From Gambelia wislizenii (taxonomy: Eukaryota > Chordata > Lepidosauria > Squamata > Crotaphytidae): a stretch of DNA of 64,000 nucleotides. The notes under the pieces are model-generated. The model had not been told where the DNA came from. It did no database searches and was given only the letters and a program-made list of their open reading frames with translations. This document shows positions 54,950 through 64,000 of the stretch, in pieces. How positions within the stretch are numbered: position 1 is the first letter of the stretch; every line of letters starts with the position of its first letter. Location: the NCBI GenBank assembly GCA_030847615.1, contig JAUMIR010000001.1, forward strand, positions 290,062,187 through 290,126,186, read 5' to 3'. The position numbers and the translations under genes are program-made.

Positions 54950-55860
54950 TGATGGCCACAACAAATTTGATATGATCGCTGCTGAACTATAATACACAGA
55001 AAAGCTCTTAACACTCCAAAGTGCTTAATTAATGTAAGACTCACAACACTGGAAAACCATCCATCTTGAATGAAACTTGGGCTTAACTCTGCACTCAAAC
55101 TAGATACAGAAATCTTTCAATAACGGTCTCTCCCCCACCCTCCGTACAGCATTCATGTTTCAAGATATCCCCTCTTCTGTTCCAAAAAAACCCCACCTAC
55201 CAGTCAATACATAAGATAGGATGCATATTGTCGAAGATAAGTTGTTAAAGTGAATTTGAAATGTGCTTCCCAAAATATCATTTACACATTTACCAGATGG
55301 TAAAACAAACATGTAAATTGTTATCAAGTATACACCAACTTTATCCTTCAATTTTTAGGCACTAGAGGGATGGTGTAAAAATTGCTGCATATTGTGTTAC
55401 TTGTTCATTTAATAGTTTATTAGCATTTTAAAGTAAATATGTAGGATTTTTTCCCTTTTTCAAAAAAATATAAAAGGCGTTGAGGTTTTAAAAATAATTC
55501 TTAACAACTTAACACTTTCCCCCTACTGCAGCTCCAAGCCCCACTAAAAAAGTAAATAAATCAGGGACACACAAGTGGATTTGCTTAAACTGGGTTGAGG
55601 TTTCTGGGGCTGTCAGATTATGGAATAAAAAGCATGCTTTATGTTCAGCGCAAAGGATATTTTGTGGATTATGGTGAGGGCTTGGTTATCAGTGATAAAA
55701 GACATTTGACAGCATCACAGAACAAGGCAAGATAAGTCAGGTGGCTTGTGCCAAATCAAGACAACATACGTATAATACTATACCAGCCTCGCATATTTTT
55801 GTTCCTGAATCAGAAAATCCAATGGCATTCTCTATATCTGTTAATCAAACCCTCCAGTCT
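54950..55860. other. Unassigned AT-rich sequence
   Basis: No feature recognised. Confidence 0.45.
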
Positions 55861-55871
55861 TCAGCCTTAGT

Positions 55872-56015
55872 ATATATGGCATTGGTTCTCAACCTTTAGT
55901 ACTCCAAATGGTTTGGACCTCAACTTCCCAAATTCCTGACCACTGGCCATGATTGCTGGAGGTTTTGGAAGCTGAAATCCAAAGCATCCGGAGAACCAAA
56001 GGTTGAAAATACCTG
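55872..56015. mobile_element. Short palindromic MITE
   Basis: GGCATTGGTTCTCAACCTTT, GTACTCCAAATGGTTTGGA and CTCAACTTCCCAAATTCC are mirrored by GGTTTTGGAAGCTGAAATCC, ATCCGGAGAACCAAAGG and TTGAAAATACCTGCC. It resembles 14522-14662. Confidence 0.7.
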
Positions 56016-56019
56016 CCAT

Positions 56020-56580
56020 AGGACATCTTTCCCAGACGTGGTGCAAATTAAGGACATCACTTCATGCATCTCAAAAACATATAGGGATGCTTACATAGCC
56101 TTCCCTAATCCTCCAAATGGTTTGGACCACAACTCCACCATCCCTATCCAATGGCAGTTGTAGTATGACACATCCTGAAGATGAGGATTTGGTGAAGGAT
56201 AGGGAAACCTAAGGGAAGTTTCTGCCTCCTTTGAATGCATGATGGTGGTCAGTTGCCCTGTGCTCTTCCCAGTCCATGTCATGTGGTACTCAGGCAAAAG
56301 CAGAGGAAAGGCAATTTCAAACAGTGTTCAGCCATGGCATTGGCTGTAGCATTTCCAGAGGTGGGATGGGTTTGAATCCCAATAGAAATCCCAGGTGATT
56401 TTGTGTATTGGCCTCAGGAAGACATACTTAACAGTTACTGCAAGCTACAGTGGCCTTCCCATCATTCTTGTAGATGAGTCATCAGGAGCCAAAGTCCATA
56501 GGGCAAGTGGAAGATTGAAATCAAGGTGGTAACTTAAGAATAAAGAGGCAAGGATGGATGGCAGAGTAGAACCAGAACTG
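56020..56580. other. Unassigned sequence with a MITE remnant near 56110-56170
   Basis: CCAAATGGTTTGGACCACAA..TGGCAGTTGTAG is one more trace of the short palindromic family. Otherwise no feature. Confidence 0.4.
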
Positions 56581-56589
56581 AGGGAAGTA

Positions 56590-56682
56590 CCTTTTTTGCA
56601 CTATAACTCCGAGAATCGAGAGCCCAAGCTGGACACTAGTGTCTAGGAGTTGTAGTCCAAAAAAGGGACCTTTGCATCCTCT
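56590..56682. mobile_element. Short palindromic MITE
   Basis: GTACCTTTTTTGCACTATAA and CTCCGAGAATCGAGAGCC mirror GGAGTTGTAGTCCAAAAAAG and GGACCTTTGC. Confidence 0.6.
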
Positions 56683-56827
56683 GGGTTTAAAAAAAATCAA
56701 GCAGGATCCAGACAGGAAAGAGGCTTCTGAAAAGATATCTTCCTAGTGGCTTCTGCCATTAGCCATTAACAGATGGTGGCTCCCACATCAGATGAGGTGA
56801 TTAATCCATTACAACTTTTAGTCCAGA

Positions 56828-57000
56828 CTTTGAAGGAGCTATCCAAGGTGCAGAAGCTATTTCAGAGATCAGATTTAGCACACTGGAGAGCTCCTTTAAC
56901 CCAAACCCTGGGTCAGATTCATTGCCCCACAGATAGGGAGGCCGCCAGCCACCATATTGCCATTAGTCCAAACTTGCTCACATGAAGCCTTCCACCTCTG
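56828..57000. repeat. Unnamed repeat (AAAGGAGCTATCCAA family), copy 3
   Basis: CTTTGAAGGAGCTATCCAAG and GAGAGCTCCTTTAACCC are inverted arms around GTGCAGAAGCTATTTCAG. A GGGAGGCCGCCAGCCACC segment after it resembles copy 2. Confidence 0.55.
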
Positions 57001-57004
57001 ATGC

Positions 57005-57365
57005 TGAACTATGCGATGCCCTCCTGTGTACTTGTGACTCATTGGATTCATGGCTCTGGATTTTAATTTCATAATGTACAGATACATGTAGGTCTAACGC
57101 CCAGAGCATCTCTGGTATTTTATATCCTGTTGGTCATTGCACTCATGGAGATTGTTGCATTCATGGTGGTAGGTTCACCTGCTTCCTGTTGGGAATTAGA
57201 GTTTCCCAGAGTGTTGGTCCTTTTGGGGGAAACTATGAAAGCTAAAACTGTTAGGAATCAGCCTTCCTATTTAGCAGAGTAGCAGACAAGCGTGCCTCAA
57301 TCTCACATTGCTTCCCTGAACTGATACTGACTCAAAATAAACAAGGCAGGCAGTTTAGGGTTACT
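57005..57365. other. Unassigned sequence
   Basis: No feature recognised. Confidence 0.4.
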
Positions 57366-57371
57366 AACTTA

Positions 57372-57857
57372 GGGATTGTCCGCACTGGCCAGAATACTCC
57401 GCTGCCCCAAATCCCCCCACCCGTTACCTTGCATTAGTAGTGAGAACAGGCAGCTGTCCACATGCATTAGTGAGTACCTCTGCTGCTGCTGCGCATTGCA
57501 CTCTCTGAAGCCAGAAATGAGACCCCCTGCTTTGATCATGCTGGGGGCCTCGTTGTTACCTCAGAGAGCATGGCAAGTGACACCAGTAGTGAAGGCACCA
57601 GCTGATAAAGTGGAGCATACACATGTGGACAGCTGCCCATTCCTGCCATGGAACATTGGTTTTTCCCACAGGATCCGGGTTTTCACAGGTATTTTTAAAA
57701 GCCATTTTAATGGAGGGTTACCACAGTTTCTAGTCAGAACTGCCCAGACATCGTCTGGACAGTTTGAATTAAAATCGGGGCCAAAGCCCTGCGTCATCTG
57801 GACAGCTGGGCATGGGAACGGAGGAGGCCATTTCATTTGGCCCCTGTGGACAAGACC
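57372..57857. mobile_element. MITE with TTA target duplication
   Basis: The left end is GGGATTGTCCGCACTGGCCA. The right end in complement is GGTCTTGTCCACAGGGGCCA, matching at 15 of 20. TTA flanks both sides (57369-57371, 57858-57860), the preferred PIF/Harbinger target. At 486 bp it has no transposase. An overlapping chance frame covers its interior. A partial relative lies at 2482-2890. Confidence 0.8.
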
Positions 57858-58040
57858 TTAGAAAAGTCTATTAATGTTTTTTTCATTTACATATGCATGG
57901 AGAGCCTACATCCTAACTAACTAATGAAGAGATTGGATAAAAGATCATTGATTGCTTCTTTCAACTCGTCATCTGGTTGATGGAGAAGCAAAGCATGGCT
58001 GAAGGTGAGGAGAGGAAGAGAATTCAAAAGAGAAAAGTGA

Positions 58041-58920
58041 GCTGGAAACTACAGGTAGTACACCTAGAGATGAAAGGGTGCTAAGATGGAGTACAAGTTA
58101 AGAAGAAATCGGGAGAAGAGACGTAAATTCAGACTATTAAAAATAATATAAACACGAGGAGTGAGAAACAAGGAAGAAGACAAGAAGAGGAAGCTGACTC
58201 TAAGATAGTTAAAGGAAGTCTTACCATAAGTGGAGAAGATGAAAGAGAATTCAAACTACAAGGAATGTAATATTAGTTATTGTATAACTATGTAAATATG
58301 CGAAGTTTGTTTTGAATATTGTAAACATTGACTGTTTATACCTTAAGCTAAGATTGCATGAATGCACTAACCGCATGAATGTACTAATGGAAAAAAATGA
58401 AATAAAAAACAATTATTAAAAAAAAGAGAGAGGAAATAAGTGAAATACTGGAGATAAATATACCTTTAAGCCCTGAAATAGCATTATTATCATATTGTGA
58501 AAAAATACAAGAATCTCAAATTGTTAAGGATTTACTAACAAATCTGTTGACAGCAGCAAGGTTAATAATAGCAAAGAAATGGAAAATACAAGGTGAATAC
58601 AAAATAGAAGAATGGTATGATGAAGTATGGAATATAGCTATAAATGAGAAATTTAAAAATATGGTTAAAGAAAAAAAGGAGGGCTAAATAAGAATGTTTT
58701 TGGTGAAAAATGGAGTAAATTTTTAGAATTTGTATTAATAAAGGGGAGAGGAAGCAAACCTGAGTTGGAAACAATGGTATTTTGTAAAGAAGGATGAATG
58801 TAAAGGGAAGTCCCTCGGTGGAGGGAATCACTGTTATATATGTTTGTTAAGTTTTATGTAGAAATTGTATGTCGTTTAATTTTTAAAATTAATAAAAATT
58901 GTTTTTTTAAAAAAAAAAAG
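58041..58920 (+). mobile_element. L1 insertion containing two consecutive L1 3' tails
   Basis: AGAGAAAAGTGA occurs at 58029-58040 and 58921-58932, a 12-bp target duplication. Inside, 58041-58428 ends in AATAAAAAACAATTATTAAA and an A-run. A second segment (58430-58920) follows with L1 ORF2 C-terminal codons, a 3' UTR, AATAAAAATTG and another A-run. A single duplication around two poly-A-ended segments suggests template switching or insertion of one into the other's tail. Confidence 0.7.
58442..58687 (+). pseudogene. L1 ORF2 C-terminal fragment
   Basis: The frame reads EILEINIPLSPEIALLSY, LTNLLTAARLIIAKKWK and IEEWYDEVWNIAINEK, ending at TAA 58685-58687. This matches the C-terminal 'LL.AAR.LIAK.WK.....I.EW' segment of vertebrate L1 ORF2. 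The endonuclease and RT domains are absent. Confidence 0.8.
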
Positions 58921-59267
58921 AGAGAAAAGTGAAACTGAGAAAGGGGGGGTGGTCTTTATATGAAGTTTCCTGGGTCACATGGTCTAGTTTCTTGGATCCA
59001 AAAAAGGTATCCATGACCATGCATTTCCAAGGATAGGAAGAGCAAATGGGAGGCTTTAGATGAGAAAAACAAAAGAGTTCCACTTGCAGACAAATCTGTC
59101 CTATCTAAACCCCAATTGCTCTAACAGCAAGAAAAGCAAGAAGGAAAGAATGCTGGAATTTCCTAACACTTCCTTCATAAATGAAGGGTCACTCCTTGGA
59201 CTTCCTTGCTCAGCCTGTTGTAGTCAAAATTACACAGATTCAGCACACTAAAGTGGTAGCTTATGGT

Positions 59268-59490
59268 GAGAACCTGGGTGCTGTAGTGGTTAAGGTGTTG
59301 GCCTGGAACTTAGAAGCTCTAGGTTCAATTTTCCACTCAGCCATGAAATTTCACTGGGTCAGGCAGGCCCATTTCAGGCTGACTACCTCACAGAGTTGTT
59401 GTGAAGACAAATTCAGAGAGGAAGAGAGCCATGTATGTTTCATTAAACTCACTGGAGGAACAATGGGAAACAAATATAATGATGCCAAAA
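59268..59490 (+). mobile_element. tRNA-derived SINE with L2-type body
   Basis: GGGTGCTGTAGTGGTTAAGG is A-box-like and TAGGTTCAATTTTCC is a decayed B box. ACCTCACAGAGTTGTTGTGA, AGAGCCATGTATG and ACTCACTGGAGGAACAATGGG follow, the usual 'cagggttgttgtgagg' body. Confidence 0.8.
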
Positions 59491-59583
59491 GTTCCCCATC
59501 TCCTCCCCTTGGGCCTGAAAGTGGCTAGCTCTGATTCTCTCTAGTCAGGAGTCTGTTCTGCCCAGTAAGACTACCAAGCCTGG

Positions 59584-59814
59584 GCCTTTCACACTGCACA
59601 GTTAAAGCACTATGATTCCACTTTAACTGCAATGGTTCCGTCTTATGGATTCCTGGGTTTTGCAGTCAGGTCAGAGGCACAAGTGGAGCTCTCTGGCAGA
59701 GAATTCTCAGCAACCCCTCTCTCAACTGCCAGACACAGGATTCCATAGGACAGAACCATGGCAGCTAAAGTGGAATCATAACACTTTAACTGTGTAGTAC
59801 AGAAAGGCCCCTGA
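59584..59814. mobile_element. Palindromic MITE
   Basis: The left end GGCCTTTCACACTGCACAG and right end CTGTGTAGTACAGAAAGGCC are inverted. CCTG occurs on both flanks. ACTTTAACTGCAATGGTTCC pairs with ACCATGGCAGCTAAAGT. Related to 48090-48302. Confidence 0.8.
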
Positions 59815-59819
59815 TCCAC

Positions 59820-60280
59820 TGCATTGCAAAACCATCCCCCCAGTGCAGGAGCCTATACATCTTCACAATATCAACCAACTTATACTGATCAAACAGCTTA
59901 ATATGGCCTTGCAAGTGGTAACTATATTGTACTGTATGGCTCAGAAGTATGGAAACAAGTCCACTATTTATCTGAAAGAGAGAACTAAAAATAATCTTCT
60001 GCTCCACTCCTTTTAAGCCACTGCCTTTCTCTGTTCCCCTTCATTTCTTGCTACACTCCTTTCTCACAGCCTCTTCAAACTGGGAGTCTGTATTCCAAAT
60101 GTTACTTTTAACTTGCATACTGAAGAGGAATTTGGATCACCTCTTGCAACAGAGCAAAAGAAGGCTGCACTGGTGGTATCACCCTCTATTGTTTGTATGG
60201 CTAGGGCCAGTCTCATAATGTCGATATGAATAGCTGATGCCCCATAAAAGGGAGGTGCACCTCTGGCCCATGATTCTCCA
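59820..60280. other. Unassigned sequence
   Basis: No feature recognised. Confidence 0.4.
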
Positions 60281-60284
60281 CTGT

Positions 60285-60345
60285 ATGTGTGTAGTGCCTT
60301 CAAGTCACCTGTTGACTTATGGTGACCCAATGAATTTTAGCTGCT
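60285..60345 (-). mobile_element. Sauria/5S SINE tail (minus strand)
   Basis: GTGTGTAGTGCCTTCAAGTC, ACCTGTTGACTTATGGTGAC and CCAATGAATTTTAG are the complement of the RTE-type SINE tail. No tRNA or 5S head is visible to its right. Confidence 0.75.
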
Positions 60346-60805
60346 CTTATCCCAGTAGTAGAGAAATGGGATGCTGCAGAAGGATCTGTGAGGAAGCATT
60401 CCTCAATACTCAACCCAGTCAGCTCAAGATTCAGATTGGGACCCTAGCATCAGGGTTTGATCAGTTTAACCCTTTAACTCCCTGTGCTCCTGATCCAGAT
60501 TGCAAGGGGGAGGTGGAGAGATTATACATGCAATTTGCTCTGCCAAAAAAGGACTCATTTATTTTAAACTAGGATTTCATGTTCTGCTTTATTTTCAACC
60601 AAGGCATTTGCAAATTATATAATTTGTTTTCTTTGTGATGCACCAAAACTTTCCATTAGAAACAGGTGATGAAATGAATGTGCACACTCTTTTTAGAAAT
60701 CAGGTGTCAATGTTTTTCAATAAGTACCTGTACTCTGTTTTTCCAGCCCAATAAATTCTCCTCCACCTCTTTCACAAATGCAAAATGACTGGGAGTGGGG
60801 CTGTT

Positions 60806-60860
60806 GTTGTGTGGTAGAGTACATGCCTTGCATGTAAAAAACTAAAAACCAAAATCAAAG
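60806..60860 (+). mobile_element. tRNA-SINE head remnant
   Basis: GTGTGGTAGAGTACATGCCTTGCATG matches the A-box region of an amniote SINE ('cagtggtagagcacatgc..tgcatg'). The rest is lost. Confidence 0.55.
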
Positions 60861-61105
60861 GAGAATTCAGGAGGATACTAGGACAAATCCAATATATAAA
60901 TCTCTTGTGATGTAGCTAAGAAACTAATTCAGGAATCTGTTGATAGTAGGCTCTTACCTGCAAACATTTATGCCACAATATTTTCCAGTGTCACAAGATC
61001 TTTTATGGTTCTTACTATTGTAAGCCAACATAGCTATATAATGAAGAGCAGCAGTACTATACCTCTACATCATAACATAGAGCTGGGGTAGGAATTGTAC
61101 AGCTA
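60860..61105. other. Unassigned sequence
   Basis: No feature recognised. Confidence 0.4.
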
Positions 61106-61107
61106 TC

Positions 61108-61215
61108 CATATATTGTTGGACTGCAGCTCTCAGCAGTCCTTGCCAGCATTGTCAATAGTGAAAGACCATGGGAGCGGCAGCCCATATGCAACTTCATAT
61201 GGAGGGTCGTCTGTC
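61108..61215. mobile_element. Short palindromic MITE, decayed
   Basis: ATTGTTGGACTGCAGCTCTC and CCTTGCCAGCATTGTCAATAG begin the usual pattern. The right arm is only faint (GGGAGCGGCAGCCC). Confidence 0.45.
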
Positions 61216-61219
61216 CTTG

Positions 61220-62025
61220 CTTTAGAGTGTGTGTGAAATACCTTGCACCTCAGTAATCCTTATTAAGACTAGGGAGCAAGATTGGATTTGCCATTAGGTA
61301 AAATCAGGTAACAACATGAGATAGTGGGGTGGGGGACAGTGTAGGCAGCCCTCTCCTCTCAAACCCATTGGCCTAGTGAAAGAAAAGCTAAGACAAACTA
61401 TGTATAGAAAAGGTCAGGGCTGAGCCTACCATGGGGTCCGAGTGAGGCAAACACTTCATATACTGGATGCTGAGCCCCCTGGCCATTCCCTCCTCCTTGG
61501 AGGAAAGACTGCATGGCACACAGGGTCCCCTGTCCTGCCTCAAGTCTCCTGCTGCCCTTAAAGTGTCCATGCAGGATGCCATCCCACTGGCAGTATTGTT
61601 GACAAAAGACTGAAACTGCAGGGCCACTCAATTTCTGTACATGGAATGGGGTTTGGTGTAGCAAGCCTCAGACTACAAAATGCCTTTGTGAGAGAAATCA
61701 GTAATATTTCCCCCTATTTTGCAGAGGAAACAGGCAAGATGGTGGGGGGGGGATAATGGACACCCCAGGGCAAGTGATGTTAAACAGCACAGGAAAGGCA
61801 GCAACCTATTTAAAAGCCAAATCATTGCTTCTCCTGCAAGCTCCCTAGCGAGGCAGTCCATATACAGTACTCCCACTCATTTGGTGGAGGGGGGAGAATC
61901 AGGGGCCACAAAAAGAAGCCTCCCCTCCCAGCTCCACACTGTCCTATTCTTCCCTAAGGTCACTCATACCATGATAAAGGGGAACAGCAAGGGTGAAGAT
62001 TGTGTTACCCTCCATATGTTGTAGA
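61220..62025. other. Unassigned sequence
   Basis: Short frames on both strands but no recognisable family. Confidence 0.4.
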
Positions 62026-62035
62026 ACTGTAATTC

Positions 62036-63390
62036 ATATAATCATAGAGTTGAAAGTGACCTCATAGGCCATCTAGTCCAATCCCTAGTCAATGCAGGAT
62101 CTCCAGTTAAAGCATCCCCAGCAGGTAGCTGTCTGGCCTTTCTGAATGCTTCTGGAAAAGGAGGCCTCCCACCACTTTTCTAGGCAATTAGTCCCATTGC
62201 TGAACTGCTCTCACTACCAAGATGTTCCTTCCAGTGTTCAATCAAAATCTACTCTCCTGTAACATAAAACCATTATACCTGGTTCTACCTGCTGGGGCAA
62301 CAGAAAACAAGCCTACCCTACCCTACCCGCCCCCGTAACAGTATTTAAAGAGTGTAATCATGTCACCCCTCAGTCATCTCTTCACCAAGCTGAACAAGCC
62401 CAGCTCTTTCAACCTTTCCTTATGTCTTTTGTTCACCATATCTCTTATCATCCTTGCTCCCCTTCTCTGAACCTGTTCCAATTGTCTATATCCTTTTTAA
62501 AATGAGGTGCCCAGAACTGAAGGCAATACTCTGATGAGGCCTGACCAGTGCAGAATATAGTAGGACTGTTACTTCCCTAGACTTGGAAACGATGCTTCTA
62601 TTAATGCAGGCTAAAATTACATTTACCTTATTTGCTGCAGCATCAAACTGCTGGCTCAGGTCCAACTTATGATCATGCTATACCTGTGCATTTGGTTTTT
62701 GTTGCCTAAATGTAGAATTCTGCATTTGTCTCACTTGAATTTCATTTTATGAAATTCTGCCCAATTTGCTATTTTATCTAGGCACTTTTGAAATATCTTC
62801 TTATTTTCCAATGTTTTAACCACCCCTCCCAGTTTTGTGTCATCTGCAAACTTGATAAGGACTCTCTCCACCCCATCATCTAAGTCACTGATAAAAAAAA
62901 AAATGTTGTACTGTTATGACGCTAGGACAGAACCTTTCTGAGGCATTCCACTTGAGACCCCCTTCCAATTTGGAGTGCAGCCATTGATAATGACTCTTTG
63001 AGCACAGTTTTCCAACCAGTTATGCATCCATCTGACAATGTTCCCATCTATTCCACATTTAATCATTTTGCTAATCAAAATATCATGGGGGAAACTAATC
63101 AAATGCTTTGCTTAAATCCAGATAAATGACATCCACAGCATTCCCAGCATTGACTAAACTGGTGACCTGATCAAAAAAAAGGTATGAGACTAGTTTGGCA
63201 GGATTTTTTTTTTTCTTGCCAAACCCATGCTGGCTCCTATTGATCACAGCATTGTCATCAAGAGACATGCAAACAGATTCCTGTATAATCCATTCTAATA
63301 TTTTTCCTTGTATTGGGGTCAGGCTGACTGGTCTGTAGTTTCCTGGATCTTCTTCTTTGCCTTTTTTTTTTTTTTTAAGAGAGGGACAAT
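62036..63390 (-). mobile_element. Old CR1 LINE, RT to 3' end (minus strand)
   Basis: The tail is at the left (ATAATCATAGAGTTG). The complement then runs through GGACTAGATGGCC, the ACCTGTTTCC..CTCTGAACC-type 3' coding block, a motif-C region (TTGCAGATGACACAAAACTG) and, at 62914-63102, an open stretch coding HNWLENCAQRVIINGCTPNWKG and VSSGMPQKGSVLAS (RT motif B). It reaches the motif-A side near 63.1-63.3 kb. Frameshifts and stops are frequent. It resembles avian-type CR1 more than the young copies do. Confidence 0.85.
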
Positions 63391-63394
63391 GTTG

Positions 63395-63625
63395 TGTTAC
63401 ACCCCCTCTTCCAATAATTCGTCAATTGGCTATATTTCAAGTCAAGTCAAATTTTATTGCTTTTGGCCAATGGCCTTTGCTTCAAACTATAACACGATAA
63501 CATTGAAATACATAAACATCAACCATCAAATATCAAACATCAAACATCCTACCTATAATCATAAAACTATTTACAAAGTTTAAAATTTAAAATAGCATAA
63601 ATAGATAAAACAAGTATAATATTAA
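63395..63625. other. Possible LINE tail remnant, interrupted by CR1
   Basis: GTCAAATTTTATTGCTTTTGG and CCAATGGCCTTTGC, then repeated ATCAAACATCAAACATC, resemble a minus-strand LINE tail that may continue after the CR1 insertion, at 63890-64000. Not firmly assigned. Confidence 0.3.
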
Positions 63626-63631
63626 ATTGCA

Positions 63632-63880
63632 ATGGATGCAAGCTCCAGGAACAGAGATTCTACCTCAACATTAGGAGGAACTTTCTGACAGTAAGAGCTG
63701 TTCGGCAGTGGAACACACTCCCTCGGAGCGTGGTGGGGTCTCCTTCCTTGGAGATCTTTAAATAGAAGCTGGATAGCCATCTGACAGGGATGCTTTGATT
63801 GTGATTTCCTGCGTGGCAGGGGGTGGACTGGATGGCCCTTGTGGTTTCTTCCAGCTCTAAAATTCTATGATTCTATGAAA
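63632..63880 (+). mobile_element. CR1 LINE 3' end
   Basis: It runs from GCAATGGATGCAAGCTCCAG through GAGCTGTTCGGCAGTGGAAC to GGATGGCCCTTGTGG and ATTCTATG repeats. Very similar to the copy at 7853-8107, so from the young CR1 set. Confidence 0.93.
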
Positions 63881-64000
63881 TATAGTGTTCCTCTTTACAG
63901 TTTATGGCTATCTCTGCAAGGTATTTCTTTCTAAACATTTTTGCTGCAACAGCCAACAATGCAATTCTGCAAGTCACGAATTTATCTTTATCCACTAGGA

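Noticed and set aside
54568..54975. Mirrored 64-118-codon frames on both strands
   Set aside because: They arise from the palindrome of the foldback MITE, which makes both strands read alike.
58562..58831. Hydrophobic 89-codon minus-strand frame
   Set aside because: It is the antisense of the AT-rich L1 ORF2 end; the apparent membrane helices are a composition effect.
1..64000. CRISPR array, operons or other prokaryotic systems
   Set aside because: No regularly spaced repeats with unique spacers. The repeat content is entirely vertebrate.
1..64000. Host protein-coding gene
   Set aside because: No frame outside retroelements shows a recognisable protein family, and no coherent exon series with splice sites could be traced.

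Overview
The window is intergenic vertebrate DNA, most likely from a squamate reptile. That reading rests on the mobile elements. There is a tRNA-derived SINE of the Sauria type and a 5S-rRNA-headed SINE with the same tail. There are many CR1 LINE 3' ends with the (ATTCTATG)n tail, and L2, L1 and Penelope-like elements side by side. There are also many short non-autonomous DNA transposons. I found no host protein-coding gene, rRNA gene, tRNA gene or CRISPR array that I can support. Nearly every long open frame is a retrotransposon, a translated simple repeat or chance.

Layout. 0.6-2.1 kb: a hAT transposon with an 8-bp target duplication, carrying a CR1 fragment, a Tigger-like element and an AAAG microsatellite. 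3.6-4.4 kb: a G-rich minisatellite behind a Helitron-like start. 4.8-5.4 kb: a truncated LINE 3' end. 6.5-8.4 kb: a Tigger-like element, then a DNA transposon invaded in turn by a palindromic MITE, a Sauria SINE and CR1. 9.6-20.2 kb: foldback MITEs, a retroviral-type LTR, a second copy of the invaded transposon, and CR1 pieces. 20.6-24.7 kb: an L2 fragment, old interspersed repeats and a CR1. 25.1-26.1 kb: a 5'-truncated LINE with an undamaged 326-codon frame. 27.5-30 kb: a solo-LTR-like element, then a Penelope-like remnant with a GIY-YIG endonuclease and a tandem 3' duplication. 30.5-31.4 kb: CR1. 33-42 kb: MITEs and four SINEs. 42.7-48.3 kb: another LTR, L2, and a long decayed CR1 split by an AT-rich insertion. 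49-53 kb: an almost complete LINE with a 1052-codon endonuclease/reverse-transcriptase frame, followed by a further truncated copy. 54.5-63.9 kb: a large foldback MITE, further MITEs, an L1 composite, SINEs and old CR1.

How the parts relate. Non-autonomous elements here depend on enzymes of autonomous relatives. The Sauria and 5S SINEs carry a tail of the kind recognised by an RTE/Bov-B-type reverse transcriptase (family knowledge). The short DNA elements need transposases that are not encoded in this window. Five copies of the endonuclease/RT LINE share a terminal hairpin and an AG-rich tail. The least described signals are three. One is a set of foldback elements with GG-starting terminal repeats and 3-bp target duplications. 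The second is the Penelope 3' structure with a hammerhead-like core. The third is the LINE terminal hairpin. Family names come from recognition by eye; no database search was run.
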